From positions 72,056,095 through 72,120,094 of the forward strand of contig OY294044.1 in NCBI GenBank assembly GCA_958510825.1: a stretch of DNA of 64,000 nucleotides, given 5' to 3'. The stretch's first letter is position 1. Each line of letters starts with the position of its first letter. The DNA comes from Brachypterus glaber (Eukaryota; Arthropoda; Insecta; Coleoptera; Kateretidae). The position numbers and the translations under genes are program-made. This document shows positions 22,990 to 33,707 of the stretch, piece after piece. A model generated the notes under the pieces. The model had not been told where the DNA came from. It was given only the letters and a program-made list of their open reading frames with translations, and did no database searches.

Positions 22990-23020
22990 AACGTATTATT
23001 TATTTATTTATTTATTTATA
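22990..23020. repeat. TTTA microsatellite at the end of an inserted segment
   Basis: Four or more TTTA units follow AGCTAAATAAACG. Such a tail is typical of a retrotransposed insertion that split the satellite block. Confidence 0.55.
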
Positions 23021-23560
23021 ATCAGATTCACTCTCAGCAACCTCAAAAATCCAAATATACTATTTTTCACAAAAACCCCCCGCCCCTTAGGGGGTGGATT
23101 TAGATTTGTTTTATTATCAGATTCACTTTCAGCAACCCCAAAAACCCCAATATACAGTTTTCAAACCCCCCCACCCCTCAGGGGGTGAAATTAGAAAAAC
23201 TTTATTAACAGATCCATATTCGTCGACCCCAAAAAGCCATATATACCAGATTTGAAGAAAATATTGAAAATATTTAAAAATATTTACTCCCTCACCCCTC
23301 GGGGGTGGATTTAGAAAAAAATTATTCAATTTCAGCAACCTCAAAAACCCCTATATAGCAATTTTAAAATTTTTCTAAAAAAATGTATTTTTCCCCATTT
23401 GCCTCCCTTGCTGCACCCCAATGTTCACCAAAAACAATCCTGAGCAAGAACTCTTGGTAAAATAACTGTTTGCCAAATTTCAAGTCTCTAGCTTAAAGCG
23501 TTCTTAAGTTATCATGCACACAAAATTTCCCGGACAGACCGATCGACTGACAATTTTTTT
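23020..23560 (+). repeat. 97-bp satellite-like units, locus B, second block
   Basis: Units with AGCAACCTCAAAAA, CCCCTTAGGGGGTGGATT and CAGATTCACTTTCAGC run into the same tail as locus A (CAATCCTGAGCAAGAACTCT, CAAATTTCAAGTCTCTAGCT, CCGATCGACTGAC). The block stops less than 100 bp before the FAM107 exon acceptor. Confidence 0.85.
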
Positions 23561-23646
23561 TGCTCGCAATTGATTTATATCGACACAATTTTTGAAAATT
23601 TTCAAAATGGGAAAGCAATAATAATAATATATTTTTTTTGTTTCAG

Positions 23647-23818
23647 CGGCAAAAACGTGCTAAACCAAAAAACAGAATTGCAGAGGGCATTGGAAAAACA
23701 AAGAGACAATCAGGCTAAGAAGCAGCTGGAAAATCACATAGCTGCTAAAGCACCAGAATTAGAAAAAGTTATAGCAGATAGGGCCAAACGACTGCAATCG
23801 AATCCAAGTGAGGACAAG
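23647..23818 (+). CDS. FAM107-family protein, internal coiled-coil exon
   Basis: The exon encodes GKNVLNQKTELQRALEKQRD, then a charged helical stretch (QAKKQLENHI.., APELEKVIADRAKRLQ). The NQKxELQRxLEKxxxxQ block is the signature of the FAM107 domain, whose vertebrate members (FAM107A/B) are actin-associated proteins. The acceptor is TTTGTTTCAG at 23637-23646; the first base completes a split codon (phase 2). The 3' end is AAG|GCAAGT at 23818/23819, a strong GC-type donor in phase 0. A GT alternative five bases downstream would break the frame and the match. The upstream exon, which should encode the HxELHREL-type N-terminus, was not found. Confidence 0.75.
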
Positions 23819-24002
23819 GCAAGTTTTTGTTAAATTGGGACCTTACTAAGGGTTTCCAAAAAAAAAAAAAAAAAAAATACTAAAATGGCGATGATTTTCC
23901 CAAAAAATAAATTTTAGATGTTCCGAAAATTGAGTTTTCCGGCCGGAAAAAGTAGAATTTTTCGTTCAAATAAAAATCCCTTCGTTGACGAACTAGCTAT
24001 TG

Positions 24003-24336
24003 TAATGGAGCTCTCTACAACTAGAATTATAAAACAAAAGACGTCTACCCTATCTCTATCTCATTTGTGCTACACTTTCCAGCCAACCAAATAAATCCTG
24101 TATTTTTTTTTTCATACAACAAATACAGTATTTATTTGGTTGGCCGGAAAGTATAGCACTGAGCGAACGAACATAGCTAATGTGAATCTGCAGAATAAGT
24201 AAATATTGTATTTGTTCAACAAAGAACAAAAACAGAATTTGTTTGGTTGGGTGGAAGTGGGAGTGTATGTATGTCTTCTATCCTTTTTGGGTAGAACTTT
24301 TTTCCCTGTCTAATCTAACGGGAGAAATCGCCATTA
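24003..24336. mobile_element. MITE-like element with TAATGGAG ends, copy 2, in FAM107 intron
   Basis: The same order of modules as 15986-16379, with a deletion of about 60 bp in the middle. The ends are TAATGGAG and CGCCATTA. It lies wholly inside the intron between the two FAM107 exons. Confidence 0.8.
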
Positions 24337-24839
24337 GAAACAACACCTAAAAATTTCAGATTGATCGGTAAATTGGTTTTCGAGAAACATGGTAACCGCA
24401 AACGACTGAAAAAAAAAAGCGTTTCGGGGCAACGGCCATGGTTTTCACAATTTTCCGAATTTTCCAATAAAAAATTTTTTACAAACACTTAAAAGCATAT
24501 ACTATTTGATATTTTGCAGGCCGTTCGAATAAAGTTGTGATTGCATAACTGAAAAAAATTAATGAAAACCCTTAATTTTCTCGAGCCAGAAGGTATATAA
24601 CCCCTTAAAAGAGGTTATCTTTATTTTTCAAAAGTTATAGCAAATAAACCTGGACTCCCAGTAACTAATAGTTTCGGGAACTAGAGGTCAACGTTTATTT
24701 GCCAACGTTTTAACAAATATCTTTAAATTTGGAATGAGTGTACCTTTTTATATTGGCCAATTGTTTACAAATACAAAGTTTTTTTTATTATTTACGAGTT
24801 ATGTAGTTTTTTGGGCACTTTTAGTGCATTTACTAAAAC

Positions 24840-25440
24840 AACGCTCAGTGGTTGGTTAGTTAGTTGGGTGGTAGGTATTATAAAAAAGAGCAACCAACCA
24901 CCCAAACAGAAGTCACTTATATTTGAAATAAATTTTGTTATTTTTTTTTCATGAAATAAAAAAAAAATAAAAAATAGATTTGTGATTTTTTATCATTGTT
25001 TCTAAGTATATATGTACATACTTTTTTATATTATTTTTCTGTTATAATTTAAGTTTTTTCTCTGCTAAAATTTTTACCACACGACAATGATGCAAGTTAC
25101 TGTCAAACACTGTTTTTGTCTCATTTTCCTTATCCCGATTTTTATTAAAAACAATCCCAGTATACTGGGATAAACAAATAAATAAATAAATAGCTTGGTT
25201 TGCTTTTATACTTACTATACTTACTATACTCTATACTTACAACCAAAAGCAAACCAAGCTATTTTTGGCAAAAATGCCTAACTTTACCTTTTTCTTTAAA
25301 AAATCGGCTATTTTGCTTAAAAACTCAGTCCCTTGGATCCATAGAGGGGGCGGTCAACCAGATTTTTGGTTGCATCAATCAGAAAAATTGTTCCGTATTT
25401 AACTATTAATCTGGTTGCCCCAACCAGATTTTTTCTCAGT
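24840..25440. repeat. Short inverted repeats in the FAM107 intron
   Basis: Three small inverted pairs: GTGGTTGGTTAGTTAGTTGG with ACCAACCAC (24847-24902); TAGCTTGGTTTGC with GCAAACCAAGCTA (25191-25262) around a TACTTACTATAC microsatellite; and GGTCAACCAGATTTTT with repeats near 25400. Probably small non-autonomous elements. Confidence 0.6.
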
Positions 25441-25526
25441 GTATGGTCAAATGTTAAGCCAAACTTAAAGCATTGAAGAAAAACATGTAAACTTGTGTTA
25501 GTAATTTAATTTTATTTTAATTTCAG

Positions 25527-25604
25527 AATGAAGAGGACAAAGTGATCAACAAAGAATTTCTGCAGGCAAGAATGAAACTGAAGACTAGAAATGATATCAA
25601 ATAA
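25527..25604 (+). CDS. FAM107-family protein, last coding exon
   Basis: After the acceptor ATTTTAATTTCAG the exon reads, in phase 0, NEEDKVINKEFLQARMKLKT and RNDIK, then TAA at 25602-25604. The KEFLQARxKL block matches the conserved FAM107 C-terminus (PEFxKVRxNLR in vertebrates). Joining it to the exon ending at 23818 keeps the frame across a 1,708-bp intron. AATAAA overlaps the stop (25600-25605) and could serve as polyadenylation signal only if cleavage follows very closely. Confidence 0.75.
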   Translation, partial: NEEDKVINKEFLQARMKLKTRNDIK

Positions 25605-25809
25605 AATTAAACCCAATATATTATACCGTGAGTCAAGTCTGACTCGATAGCTGCCGCATTCAGTTATTTATGTAGATATCGATTTCTATGAAATTTGGTA
25701 CAGCTATATTGTATTATTTCTAAATACTTTGGCACAGCTATATTGTATTATGTATTACTAAATACTTACCCAATTTGGTAAACTTTATATGGAATCGGTC
25801 TATATCATA

Positions 25810-25942
25810 TCCCTATTGAAAATGACGGGTCTGCGCGGGTATAAGTGGTGCATAAACCGGACTTGAGCGGGTGAATTTCATCCGCTCAAGTCCGGTCTAT
25901 GCACTATTTATACCCGCACAGACCCGTCATTTTCCGCAGGGA
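25810..25942. repeat. Near-perfect 133-nt hairpin
   Basis: The left arm from TCCCTATTGAAAATGACGGG through GGACTTGAGCGG pairs with the right arm CCGCTCAAGTCCGG through CCCGTCATTTTCCGCAGGGA, around a loop of about 10 bases (TGAATTTCAT). Few mismatches. It is strikingly GC-rich for this window. It lies about 200 bp downstream of the FAM107 stop, so it may fall in that gene's 3' UTR. It is either a small foldback element or a hairpin RNA source. Confidence 0.85.
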
Positions 25943-26106
25943 TGGAATTAGACTTAAGGAAGGTTTATGGAGCTTTTTTAACTACACTTAACTAAGGATT
26001 ATTTTTACTAATTAGAAATGTCATCTCAAAATCTGGAATTTTTGTAATAGGGTGTTTATGACGGACTAAAATTTAAAAGTAATATTACTTTTCATGACCT
26101 TTAATA

Positions 26107-26236
26107 TAGTGTATTACGCACCGAGTACGCGAACCTAGTTGTTAGTGCACGCGAGTGCTTTTTTACAAGGCGTAGCCTAGTTTAAAAAAAGCACTCGATG
26201 TGCACTGAAATGGTTAGCGTCGAGGTGCGTATACTA
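26107..26236. repeat. Palindromic element, 130 bp
   Basis: TAGTGTATTACGCACCGAG pairs with TCGAGGTGCGTATACTA, and inside, AGTGCACGCGAGTGCTTTTT pairs with AAAAAGCACTCGATGTGCAC. Confidence 0.75.
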
Positions 26237-26239
26237 TTT

Positions 26240-27375
26240 TTCCTACGACCTAACATCTAAACATCAGAAAACGCAAACATTATCTTAAAACTAGTTGTCA
26301 ATTTGAGGTTTTTGTCATACAATTTTTAATTTGTTAATTTTTTTTCTTTTGTTTTTGACTTGTCCTATATCAATGTAAATTGATCGATTGGAACTTATAG
26401 TTTGGACTTTTTATTATTAAAGATATGTAAAATCAACTGATTCTCACTTCCCATTCTCATAGGTAACGGGTGGGAAATGCGCACCATATACTAAGTAGGT
26501 CGTAGAAAAAGGTTATATATTTACCACCTAAAACTTTGTCACTTAAGTGGTTCTTAAATCAAAGAAACCTTTGCTTTCAATAAAAATTTCATTGAGTTGA
26601 CAACCGCAAAAAGAGGTTAATTGCAAAAGTGGTTTTAATTTCGCTGAATTTAAAGAACTGACTAGTTTTAAGTTTTTTTTTCTAAAATTCTAACGTTTCT
26701 AATTTCTTAATAAGAATATTTTTGGTGTTTTAACTAAAACATTTCATATGATACCTATTTAAAGTATTTGATACCTAGCGAGTTTTTAGAAGGGACAGCA
26801 AAAAAAACATTTGCCTTAAACTAAAATTTATTGTTGTAGCATCAAATTATGAATAAGAGATATTATAAACCTTGAAAAAGCAACTATAAACTTTTAACGT
26901 TTTTTATTATGGAAAAACATGCTATACCCCTTTTAAAACTCATCAAAACTTCGCATGTACATTATTGTTTATAAATTAATTGTTATTTTAATAATCCTGG
27001 TCTCAGCTTATGTTAAAGCATATAACATATAGCATTAGAGTGGAATTTATTTTTTTTATTGTTTTAAAATTTTCTTTCTGGTGTATCTAGAACATCCTGA
27101 ACATATAAGACCTTTAAATTTTCCACTGTTACAAAAAGTAAAGTCTATTTTCAACGATTTTTTACGATTTTTGCGTATTTTAGAGGTACAATTGGGACCC
27201 TTAGAGAAGTTTCATCACCCTCATATTTTCAGGATGAAAATTTTAAAACAAAAAAAAATAAGGTCCACCCATTAGGGTGGATATAACAGTCATAATATCG
27301 GTCCTAAGGACGTAACCCTTGACCAAAAATGTACATAAACCCCTTTTAAAATTCAGCGATTCAATATTAACCTAT
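26240..27375. other. Sequence without recognised features
   Basis: AT-rich. The 64-codon frame at 27081-27275 has no recognised domain. Confidence 0.35.
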
Positions 27376-27377
27376 AC

Positions 27378-27497
27378 TGACATGCTTAACTACAAAGCAC
27401 TTACTGAATTTTTCAATAGCTGCTATATTACATTAGTGTTGACGTGAAAACGTTGCTATGCGACAACTGCAGTTACTGCTTTCTGGTTAAGGACAGC
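27378..27497. repeat. Small palindrome with GTTGACGTGAAAACG centre, member 1
   Basis: The arms CATGCTTAACTACAAAGCAC and the right-hand complement (GCTTTCTGGTTAAGGACAGC) enclose TATTACATTAGTGTTGACGT and GAAAACGTTGCTATGCGACA. The centre is shared with 33544-33666 and 57241-57372; the stems differ. Confidence 0.6.
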
Positions 27498-28011
27498 ATG
27501 TATGTATTATAATAATAAAAAAATAATTCTGGATTTGTGTGACTAATGAATCATTAGTGACAGTAGTGATTAGTGACTAATGAATCATTACTAATAATTC
27601 ATTAGTCGTTATCTTGGAAACGGAAATACTATTTTATACGTAAACAAATATAGAATATTTATTAAAATATAGCTATAATGTAGATGCTACAGTGTAGCAA
27701 ATATCCAAATCGTTCCACAAATAACTAAATGCGATAGCTCTAAATCTTAGGCTGGACACACAGTTTATGTTTCGAATTTATTTTTATTTTTAGACCGTAA
27801 TACTATTATTATTTGTATTTATAAAATAACAAATTAAAAATTTAACAATTCTTTTCTAGGTAATATTTAGTTTAGGTTGTTTTATTTTATGTGATAAGTA
27901 ATTGACTAAGTATTTTTTAATGTTTTAAGAACATTGTTTAAAATGTATAATAAAATTAATATTTTTTCTAAAGTCTTTTGGTTTTACATCCATTAATGAT
28001 GACTCGCTCTA

Positions 28012-28605
28012 CCAAAATTTTTAAAAAGCATTAATAGGTTTTATCAGGGTAGGCATTGAAATCGTAAATTTTACATCATATCATTTTGACAGCAGTTTTT
28101 AAAAGTTCGGTTAAGCTTTTGACAAAAACCGTCTAGGGTAAAATACAGTAAGTACTGGATTTTCTGTTAGTTTTTTGTATTCTACTTAAATTATTCTTAC
28201 AATGCTTTATAATTAGAAAAGTTATGTAAATTAGTTTGTTTTATTTTTCCGATAAATTTTATTCCACTAATTTTAATTTTTAGAAAAAAATTCAAAACGA
28301 ATACTGTGTTTTTGTTCTGATATTTTTTGAATTTCACAAATAAATAACCTTACTTTAAAAGTTAATTCTTACCTGTCAAACTAAATCAAACTATAGTCAA
28401 TTTTTTGTGGTAACGCCGGTTAACCAGTATGTTACTCTTTCTCTGTTTAATTGATGAGTTAAAAAGAGAGAAAAATAAATATTCCCCTATCTTGGTTAGT
28501 AACCGCTGCTCCACAAAAAATTGGCATATGTTGTAAAATGTACGATTTCAATGCCGACCTTGATAAAACCGATTAATGCTTTTTAAAAAATTTCGGCAGC
28601 GCAGT
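28012..28605. mobile_element. Foldback element with about 75-bp arms
   Basis: AAATTTTTAAAAAGCATTAA, TTTTATCAGGGTAGGCATTG and AAATCGTAAATTTTACA on the left are mirrored on the right near 28525-28600. The interior also has an inverted pair around TTTTTTGTGG. Confidence 0.75.
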
Positions 28606-29959
28606 TTAAATGAGGGGCAGTTATATAAAAAATTATACTGATCGAAAAAAGTTAAGGATATTGTTAAGAATCGTTAAGAATGGTGCATTTTCTGGGAAAA
28701 AACGGTTTAGGAAAAAAATGTTAAAATGTCCATATTCTCTAATCATATCTAAAAAACAAATATTCAAAAATATTTATATTCGGGATTTAACAATATGTTT
28801 TTCTTAATAATATAATATATTGTAAAAGAGAAATTATTTCTGAAAATTGTAAATTAATTAATTCTACCTCTGTTGGCTATAACCACTTCAACTCGTCAAG
28901 AAACTTAAAATTAAGCGATTTAACTGATCTTAGTCCAAGATATCCCATAAATCCGGAAGAACTTGCTAGTTTCCTTACGCCATTACTGCTATACCAAGCA
29001 TTTTCTAGACATGTTCAAGTTAATGAGACAGCGGCAGGCCATTTTTTGTTTTTTCGATTATTTTTTCTCAGAGAAACCAAAATATCCTTAACTTTTTTCG
29101 AAAAGTTTATTTAAAAAAAAAAATCTAAATTTCCGTGGCGAGGAAAGTGATGTCATTATGCATGGCCCTTTTTTATTTCAAATGATTTATTTAAACAATA
29201 TAAAATCCTACCAAGAAAGAAATAAAAAGCTGATTACCTTTAATTTTAAACGTTATATCGCTTTTAAAATGTTAAGCGTCTTAATATATTTTTAGGTATA
29301 TTATAATTTTAGTAAAAAATCAAAAAGGCAAACAGATCAACTATAATCTATAGTTTTTACAAAACTAAAAACACAAAAAAAATAAAAAATAATTTATATT
29401 TATGTATAAGTACTAAAATATAAAAATACAAAACAATTAATTTTTAAATTACCTATTTTAAGACCGAATTAGCAATATGCTTACTCTGCTATGCTATGCT
29501 GTTACTCAATGTAACAAAATAATAAAGTCTGTTAACTTTATATTAACCAATCCAGAAGAAAAATTCGACAACAGAAAGATAATGCTAAAATCCGTGTCTA
29601 TAGGCAGCCTAAGTGCTGCGTGTTAAAGCCACCTTTGGAAAAATTAAAAAAAAAATTTTTTGCACGACCGGGACTAAAACGCTATTTTATTCCCTCTTTT
29701 GCGGGACCAAACTTACTGTTTTACTTCCGCAGAATTTGTTATAAATCCCCCATATAAATAAAATTGCGAATTAAACGCACAAAATAGAAAAAATATTAGA
29801 ATAAGGCAAATAAGTAATCATAAAGCCGGGCTTTTCCAAAAAGAAGTGTCTTTCTACAGTCTTGTACAGCATATTAATAATTCGGGCCCTTATAAATTAG
29901 CTAGACAAACACGCACGCACGCACCTTATCAATACTTTGACAATACTTCAACATTAAAT
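28606..29959. other. Sequence without recognised genes
   Basis: AT-rich. The stretch AAAAAAGTTAAGGATATTGT near 28646 is complemented near 29085, a weak long-range inverted pair. No coding signal. Confidence 0.4.
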
Positions 29960-30318
29960 GTTTAACCCGTAAACGCAGACGTGAAATTTAAGTCACACAG
30001 TGGCAGTGCCACAGACGTGACGTATCTCAGACGGTTACTTGCCTATGCAAGAAAAATACTAAAAATGTGTGTGTTATATTTTTAAATTATTCACGCTTTT
30101 ATTGGTCATTTGACTTAAATATCCCTGTAGAGGCCACTAGAGAACGAATCGGAACCTGCTGGATCCTACTGGTCTCTACATGTTTTTTTACAGGGATGTA
30201 ATGAGTTTTATATGTATAAATCAACACAAGAAATTTATAAAAAAGTTAACCAATATACCGAAAAATCGACTCTCAAAGTACGTCTCACAGACGGCAGGTC
30301 TGTTATTACGGGTTAAAC
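29960..30318. mobile_element. MITE-like element with GTTTAACCCGTAA ends
   Basis: A perfect 13-bp terminal inverted repeat GTTTAACCCGTAA / TTACGGGTTAAAC, with further pairing inside (CAGACGTG, CTGTAGAGGCCACTAG with CTACTGGTCTCTACA). Its right edge is about 100 bp downstream of the innexin stop (on that gene's strand), so it may lie in or just past the innexin 3' UTR. Confidence 0.75.
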
Positions 30319-30341
30319 TAAACAAAATTTTAGTCTTTTCG

Positions 30342-30347
30342 TTTATT
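30342..30347 (-). terminator. Candidate polyadenylation signal for the innexin gene
   Basis: AATAAA on the - strand, about 75 bases after the innexin stop codon. Confidence 0.45.
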
Positions 30348-30422
30348 TTGCCTTTTCTGCGTATTCAGGTACATTTTTTTGATCCATCGAGCGTAAATTT
30401 CGATGTCTTCTGTATAATTTAA

Positions 30423-31022
30423 TTATTTTTCTCTCGGTAAACCGAAATGTCGTTCCAATAACTCAATCATTTCAGGATATACCGAAGTATCTTGAAACTC
30501 ACCGAGTATGCCTTTCAGATTATCGAACGTTTTGATACTTGTTAAAAAATCATATTCCTCCAAAATTCTTCCAAAAATAAGTGTATTAATATTTTTTGCT
30601 AGTAAATTGAAAACCATAAACTCGCCTATACTGCTTTTTTTTACTATGTTTTGGACTATATCAGAAACATGTCTTATTCTTCGTTTTAAAATCGTTGCTC
30701 TTACTGTAACGGACGTAAACTGTATACTTCTGTACAAAACTGCTAGACCAGATAATACAAACAGTATATTAAACCAAAACCATAAGAAAATATATATTTT
30801 TTCGTTTACTACGTTTAGGGCCAAGATACACATGGCGTCATGTTTTTGTATAGTTCCTGATTGGCCGTAGTTGTAAAAAGTGCATTTCGTGACTCGGGGG
30901 AAAATTTTAACCATTGGATCAGTCCGGTTTACACTTTCGTCAAAGTGAAAATTTATTACGTCAAATCCAAAATTTAGGAAGGTTCCTCCGAGGAATTTGT
31001 TCATCATATACATATTTAATAT
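30423..31022 (-). CDS. inx3: Innexin 3-like gap-junction protein, last exon
   Basis: The exon encodes 199 residues and a TAA stop. It starts right after TTATTTTACAG with ILNMYMMNKFLGGTFLNFG, the end of the third membrane segment and the conserved FLGG. The second extracellular loop has FPRVTKC (C47) and HDAMC (C65), the cysteine pair that shapes innexin docking loops. NEKIYIFLWFWF opens the fourth membrane segment (about 72-97), followed by a cytoplasmic tail of about 100 residues ending LLERHFGLPREK. Innexins form gap-junction channels in the invertebrate plasma membrane. The likeness to Drosophila Inx3 in this block and the previous exons is strong by memory; the orthology is inferred. Confidence 0.92.
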   Translation of the reverse strand: MLNMYMMNKFLGGTFLNFGFDVINFHFDESVNRTDPMVKIFPRVTKCTFYNYGQSGTIQKHDAMCILALNVVNEKIYIFLWFWFNILFVLSGLAVLYRSIQFTSVTVRATILKRRIRHVSDIVQNIVKKSSIGEFMVFNLLAKNINTLIFGRILEEYDFLTSIKTFDNLKGILGEFQDTSVYPEMIELLERHFGLPREK

Positions 31023-31068
31023 CTGTAAAATAAAAAAAAAAAACTAAAATGTAACAATTTTTACAGGT

Positions 31069-31200
31069 ATCTGCATTGCATCACATTTACTTGCAGAATC
31101 ATGTGTAATTACATATTTATTTTTTACAGTCCATTATGTTTCTGAATATCCTTTGTAGTATGTAATTACAGATGATTCTACATGAAAATGTGATTGAATG
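31069..31200. mobile_element. Palindromic element in innexin intron
   Basis: GCATTGCATCACATTTACTT and GCAGAATCATGTGTAATTAC pair with GTAATTACAGATGATTCTAC and AAATGTGATTGAATGC. It lies about 50 bp upstream of the last innexin exon's acceptor. Confidence 0.75.
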
Positions 31201-31635
31201 CATTTATATGCCAACAAACAAAGGTTTTGCGGCCGCCTAGCAACGGCGCACTATGTAGCCAAACAGAAAAAAATTGTTTAAAAATATTTTTTTGGTGAAT
31301 TAAATCTTAAATGGTTTACTATACATAAATAACCATTTTTGAGTCAAAATTGAGTTTTCACGTTGATGGGTTCTGGGTAAAAAGGGTAAAATTTAAAATC
31401 AAAAATAATTAACCCCCAATTCTTACGCCCCTGAATAAATGTATTGTTCTTGGACAATATTTAATTAAAACCTTTGAATACATTAAATTACGAGCAAAAA
31501 TTCATATCAGTAGCTTAGGGAACGTTCAAGTATTACGTAACGCAAATTTTGATCATTTTGGACTTTTAATAAAAATCAAATTTTAGGGTGTCCTCTTTAA
31601 AGGACTGTGTTTTCGTTTGTATTTCAGAATCCACG

Positions 31636-31673
31636 TTTGAGGAAGAGAGTCACGTAGACCCTCGAAACGTCGG
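31636..31673 (+). ncRNA. Hammerhead-like motif, second type
   Basis: TTGAGGA, one A, a 7-bp stem with one mismatch (GAGAGTC / GACCCTC, loop ACGTA), then GAAACGTCGG. The layout and the GAAACGTCGG tail match the Penelope motif at 11301-11336 although the stem differs. It may be the end of another Penelope-like family; no coding part lies nearby. The first C of the CUGANGA core is U. Confidence 0.35.
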
Positions 31674-32206
31674 CCAAAAAATTATACTGTAAATTTGGTA
31701 CTTTATTTCACTGTCCTAAAACCTGTAATCCCAATTTTTTAAAAATAACTTTTTTTGTATATGTGCCTGTGTAATTAATGTTTTATAAAACAAAATTGAA
31801 AAAATCTGAACCGGGTACCCTTTCTAGGCGGGGGGCAAAATGAGTACGTTTCTTGTCTCTGTTCTGTTCGAATTTACGAGCCTCAGGATATAATCTTAAA
31901 AGTTTAGTTTTATCAGCAATTTTCTTGTTTTCGTTTTACACGAATTTGTAACATTTTTATATCTATTTTTGGACCATTTTCTTTTTTTTTCTAGCTTTAT
32001 AGGATTTTTTTTTGATCACGCCAGTATCAGATGTAAATTTATAAAAAAAATAAATAAAACTGATATTTTACTTTTGAAATGGTTTATAACGCCTCAGTTC
32101 AGGTCCCATCCATAACTATAAACAATAAACTAAACTAAAACAATTATAAGAACTTAAAAGTGAAATTTAATGCAAAAAAATATCAAAATAAATTTATATA
32201 CCTATA

Positions 32207-32791
32207 AGGGAGACCGGGGCACAGTGGCCATCTTTTTCCTTAAAAAATTGTAACTGATTAATCAAATTAAATCAAAGTTCTACGTCAGGGTTTTCTTTAT
32301 AATTAGACGTAGACAGTTTGGTTTAAATTTTTTTCTTATTTTTTTTCTAACCCATTACAAAAAAGTGTAAAAGTGGCCACTGTACCCCATAGACGGTAGC
32401 CACATAATATTATTATAATAATAAAAAAACGTGATAATATTAAAAAATAAACTTTAAATTTATAATAATTATTAATCTAAAAGAAACCTATTATCCCTGG
32501 ATAAAATTAAAATATTGCAAATTCAATGTTTAGTTTAAAGCAACTTATGTTGACGGGTGCCCCACTGTGCCCCAAAATAAAAGTGGCCACTGCCAATATA
32601 CTTATATTATTTAAAAACCATTTTAATAATTATGTTATGATATTTTTTTTTACTTAAATGCCTGTTTAAACTAACAAAAAGTTTTAATTTACCTTAGTTA
32701 TTGTCAAAGTTATTACAAAAAAATTCGAAGCATAAAATTATAATTTTACCGACTAAAATGACACATTGTCACTGTGGCCCGGTCTCCCCTA
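32207..32791. mobile_element. MITE-like element with GGGAGACCGGGGCACAGTGG ends, in innexin intron
   Basis: GGGAGACCGGGGCACAGTGG on the left and CACTGTGGCCCGGTCTCCCC on the right. Related words (AAAGTGGCCACTGTACCCC; GTGCCCCACTGTGCCCC) recur inside near 32370 and 32560, so the interior holds extra copies of the end. Flanks contain TA. No coding sequence. Confidence 0.8.
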
Positions 32792-33208
32792 TCTCAGAAA
32801 CTGATAGTAATGATCAAATATGTTTTTTTGTAGGGAAATCATTATTTTTATCTGTGTAAATATGTTTGTCATACTATAAATAATAAGTGAGATATCACTA
32901 AAAATTAAAGTTTTTGTCCGTTTCGCCCCCTTGCTCCCGCCAATGTTAACCATTTTTGATGTGACGCAAATAGCAAAATGCACTGACGAGTTGAAAAAAT
33001 GATGGAGTCAACGATATTTTTCAAACATTAAAAAGTTGGAAAATCCGAGGGATAATTTTAATCTTGGGTAAAAAGTTTGTAAAATCGCCATCTTTCACCC
33101 CCTCAAAAATCTAGCGGCATCAGTTACCGCATTCGGATTATCTAAGATTCGGATTATAGTGACACTACTGTAATTAGTATCGGCTAAAGGAAAAAGCAAA
33201 ATACTTAC

Positions 33209-33427
33209 AACATTGAAAAAGTTTAAAATTTCACAGAAGAAAAAACAAAAAGCATAAAAACCATGATGATGCCTCGAGTCAATCAAATATTTCACTAATA
33301 GAGATTGCCTTTTCTTCCTCTCTTTGTCGACACCCAAAATATTTCCTCGCATTCCTTGTGATAAACATTTTATTTTTCCATTTTCCACATGCTTCCATAT
33401 TAAGTGAGGAATGAGAAACAAAATACC
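33209..33427 (-). CDS. inx3: Innexin 3-like protein, middle exon
   Basis: 73 codons between TTTTTTAG and GTT|GTAAGT, both phase 0. It begins GILFLIPHLIWKHVENGKIK, the cytoplasmic side of the second membrane segment (family pattern: F-Y-P-x-W-K-x-E-G), runs through the basic cytoplasmic loop (DKERKKRQSLLVKYL) and ends in CEILNFFNV, inside the third membrane segment. It joins exactly to ILNMYMMNKFLGG in the next exon. The 1,002-bp intron before it and the 2,186-bp intron after it hold several mobile elements. Confidence 0.92.
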
Positions 33428-33543
33428 CTAAAAAATAGTTAATTTTGTAAAAGGGGTTCGTGCAGAAATTACGTGAAAATTTTGGAAAAGTAAAAAAAAA
33501 TCACTATCGCAAGACTTTCTTTGGGAAAATTAAGAAATTAAAT

Positions 33544-33666
33544 CTGTGACTTGGTTCTAAAAGTGCCAATGTCACTTTGTCAACAGCAGCGTTTTCACAT
33601 CAACTGATAATATAATATTTTGAAAACAAAGTGACATTGGCCCTTTTAGAACCAAGCCACAGAAAT
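33544..33666. repeat. Small palindrome with GTTGATGTGAAAACG centre, member 2
   Basis: ATCTGTGACTTGGTTCTAAA and TGCCAATGTCACTTTGT pair with ACAAAGTGACATTGGC and CTTTTAGAACCAAGCCACAG. On the - strand the centre reads TATTATCAGTTGATGTGAAA then ACGCTGCTGTTG, as in the members at 27378 and 57241. Inside the innexin intron. Confidence 0.75.
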
Positions 33667-33707
33667 ATATTTTTTTAAACATTTTATAAAATAAATTTAT
33701 TTGAAAT

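Noticed and set aside
11600..23600. Search for the upstream FAM107 exon (HxELHREL-type)
   Set aside because: No convincing match with a phase-2 donor was seen.
30508..30870. 120-codon frame on the + strand
   Set aside because: It is the antisense shadow of the innexin last exon.
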